This document shows positions 14,930 to 15,885 of a stretch of 15,885 nucleotides of DNA, piece after piece (the first letter of the stretch is position 1; each line of letters starts with the position of its first letter). Below the pieces are notes generated by a model that worked only from the letters and a program-made list of their open reading frames with translations, had not been told where the DNA came from and searched no databases. Origin of the DNA: an uncultured Planctomycetaceae bacterium (GTDB lineage Bacteria > Planctomycetota > Planctomycetia > Pirellulales > UBA1268); NCBI GenBank assembly GCA_903885855.1, contig CAISKG010000561.1, forward strand, positions 1 through 15,885, in the 5' to 3' direction. A program made the position numbers and the translations under genes.

Positions 14930-15885
14930 TCACTCCTCCCCCATGGGGGCCGGGGCGGCGGCGGCCTGTTCGCGGGCCCGCGCCACGAGCCGCGCCGCCT
15001 CCTCGGCGCGGCCGGCACGGCGCCAGGCGCGGTCGAGCTCCGCCACCGCCTCGCGCTGGGCCGGATCGAGCTGCACGGCGCGCAGCCAGCGCGCCTCGGC
15101 GGCGGCGGGGTCGCCATGGAGGGCCTCGATCCGCCCGGCCGCGGCGTACCAGCGTGCGGCGACGGGCAGCAGGAAGGGGAGGTCGTGGAGGCGCTCGTCG
15201 GCGTGGGTCCGGTCGTTCTCCAGGCCCCGGGCCTTGCGCTCGGCGAACGCGGCGCGGAGGCGCGCGGCCTCGGCGGCGTCGCCGAGCCGGGCACAGGCGT
15301 TGGCCAGACCGAACAGCGCGTGGGCCGATCCGGGCGCCTGCGCGACGGCGCGCTCGAAGGCCCGCCGGGCGCCCTCGGCGTCGCCCGTCTCCAGGAGCGC
15401 GTGGCCGAGGAGGATCGAGCGGTTGGGATTGCCGGCCGTGGATTGATACTCGCGCGCGAGCACCTCCGCGGCCTCGGCGGCGCGGCCGCCGTTGACCAGC
15501 GCCGCCCCGAGGAGCACCTGGGCTCCGGGGAGGTCGGGGCGGGCGTCGAAGGCGGTGCGGAAATGGTCGATGGCGCCCGCGTCGTCGCCCCGTTCCCGCG
15601 CGAGCTTTCCCAGCCAGACGTGGGCCTCGGGGGTGTCGGGATGGTCGGCGAGCCACGCTTCCCAGAGGCCGACCGCGGCGGCGAGGTCGCCGAACCGGGC
15701 GTGCATGGACGCCTCGAGGTCGATCGTCGCCGCCGAATCGCCGTGCCGGCGGCGCGTCTCCGCGGCCAGCGCCAGCGCCTCGGCCTTGAGGGCGTCGAAC
15801 GAGTCCGGCGGCGGCGCCGGGCCCGTCGTGCTCGTCCATCGAGAACTGGTCGAGCACGTAGCCGGGGACGGAGCCCATCGAGGCC
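14930..15885 (-). CDS. tetratricopeptide repeat protein, 5' partial
   Basis: The frame is open from the right edge to TGA at 14930. Clear TPR-like helices follow one another, for example HVWLGKLARERGDDAGAI, RSILLGHALLETGDAEGA, ALFGLANACARLGDAAEA and a C-terminal pair ending AEEAARLVARAREQAAAA. The first ATG (15706) is not the true start: coding character continues upstream through SFDALKAEALALAAETRRR up to about 15809, and no ATG, GTG or TTG is found between there and the edge. Upstream of about 15820 the frame no longer looks like protein, and another frame resembles a beta-propeller end (see separate entry), so the 5' part is either missing or wrongly joined. TPR proteins act as scaffolds for protein contacts. 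The gene is coupled to the FG-GAP/UnbV gene downstream, which suggests that the two work together. Confidence 0.8.
   Translation of the reverse strand, partial: PRWAPSPATCSTSSRWTSTTGPAPPPDSFDALKAEALALAAETRRRHGDSAATIDLEASMHARFGDLAAAVGLWEAWLADHPDTPEAHVWLGKLARERGDDAGAIDHFRTAFDARPDLPGAQVLLGAALVNGGRAAEAAEVLAREYQSTAGNPNRSILLGHALLETGDAEGARRAFERAVAQAPGSAHALFGLANACARLGDAAEAARLRAAFAERKARGLENDRTHADERLHDLPFLLPVAARWYAAAGRIEALHGDPAAAEARWLRAVQLDPAQREAVAELDRAWRRAGRAEEAARLVARAREQAAAAPAPMGEE
15822..15884 (-). other. fragment resembling a beta-propeller domain protein, cut by the edge and a junction
   Basis: In a frame different from the TPR gene, about 21 codons read SVPGYVLDQFSMDEHDG. I recognise this as like the conserved VLxQFSMDExxGxLRVATT motif of the secreted beta-propeller domain family. 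The match stops at DEHDG, where the family continues with YLRVATT; the sequence then changes to GC-only codons and the TPR frame takes over. It may be a recombination joint, an inactivated gene end or an assembly chimera. The evidence is a short stretch recalled from memory. Confidence 0.35.

Noticed and set aside
14930..15706. ATG at 15706 as the TPR gene start
   Set aside because: Clear helical, TPR-like coding continues upstream of it and no ribosome binding site precedes it.
1..15885. tRNA, rRNA, insertion sequence, integrase or attachment site
   Set aside because: Looked for and none seen; nearly all sequence is covered by recognisable protein genes.

Overview
The window is very GC-rich and reads as Planctomycete (Pirellulales-like) chromosome, probably from a metagenomic contig. 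Three things suggest this: the gene order ompH-lpxC-lpxA-Gfo/Idh oxidoreductase, an FHA-GAF histidine kinase with an HHIKN-type H-box, and a TPR protein paired with a CRTAC1-type FG-GAP/UnbV secreted protein. The assignment rests on recognised family character, not on a search. Both ends look like assembly break points: the left edge lies inside a 24-bp tandem repeat, and the right edge joins two unrelated reading frames.

Left part (1-4631, plus strand): a 5'-truncated GNAT acetyltransferase whose open frame runs through the tandem repeat; two overlapping M16 peptidase-family genes with complementary halves of an active site; and a 500-residue ABC-2 type permease with an extra soluble domain.

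Middle part (4642-10492, minus strand): read in the direction of transcription, a secreted M28 metallopeptidase with PA-like and PDZ domains and a His-containing PHGA repeat linker, then ompH, lpxC, lpxA and a Gfo/Idh/MocA oxidoreductase. The last four form an envelope/lipid A operon. A candidate promoter lies before ompH, a strong hairpin lies between ompH and lpxC, and an ATGA overlap joins lpxA to the oxidoreductase. lpxD and fabZ, often neighbours of these genes, are not in the window.

Right part: an FHA-GAF-histidine kinase and a WaaE-like family 2 glycosyltransferase on the plus strand, joined by an ATGA overlap (10696-13235). The glycosyltransferase converges on, and overlaps by 41 bp, the 3' end of a secreted FG-GAP/UnbV protein (13195-14925, minus). 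That gene sits just downstream of a TPR gene running off the right edge. Several genes concern the outer membrane or cell surface (OmpH, LpxC, LpxA, glycosyltransferase, secreted peptidase, CRTAC1 protein). I saw no mobile element, CRISPR array, tRNA or rRNA. Almost all sequence is coding; the longest gap is about 200 bp.
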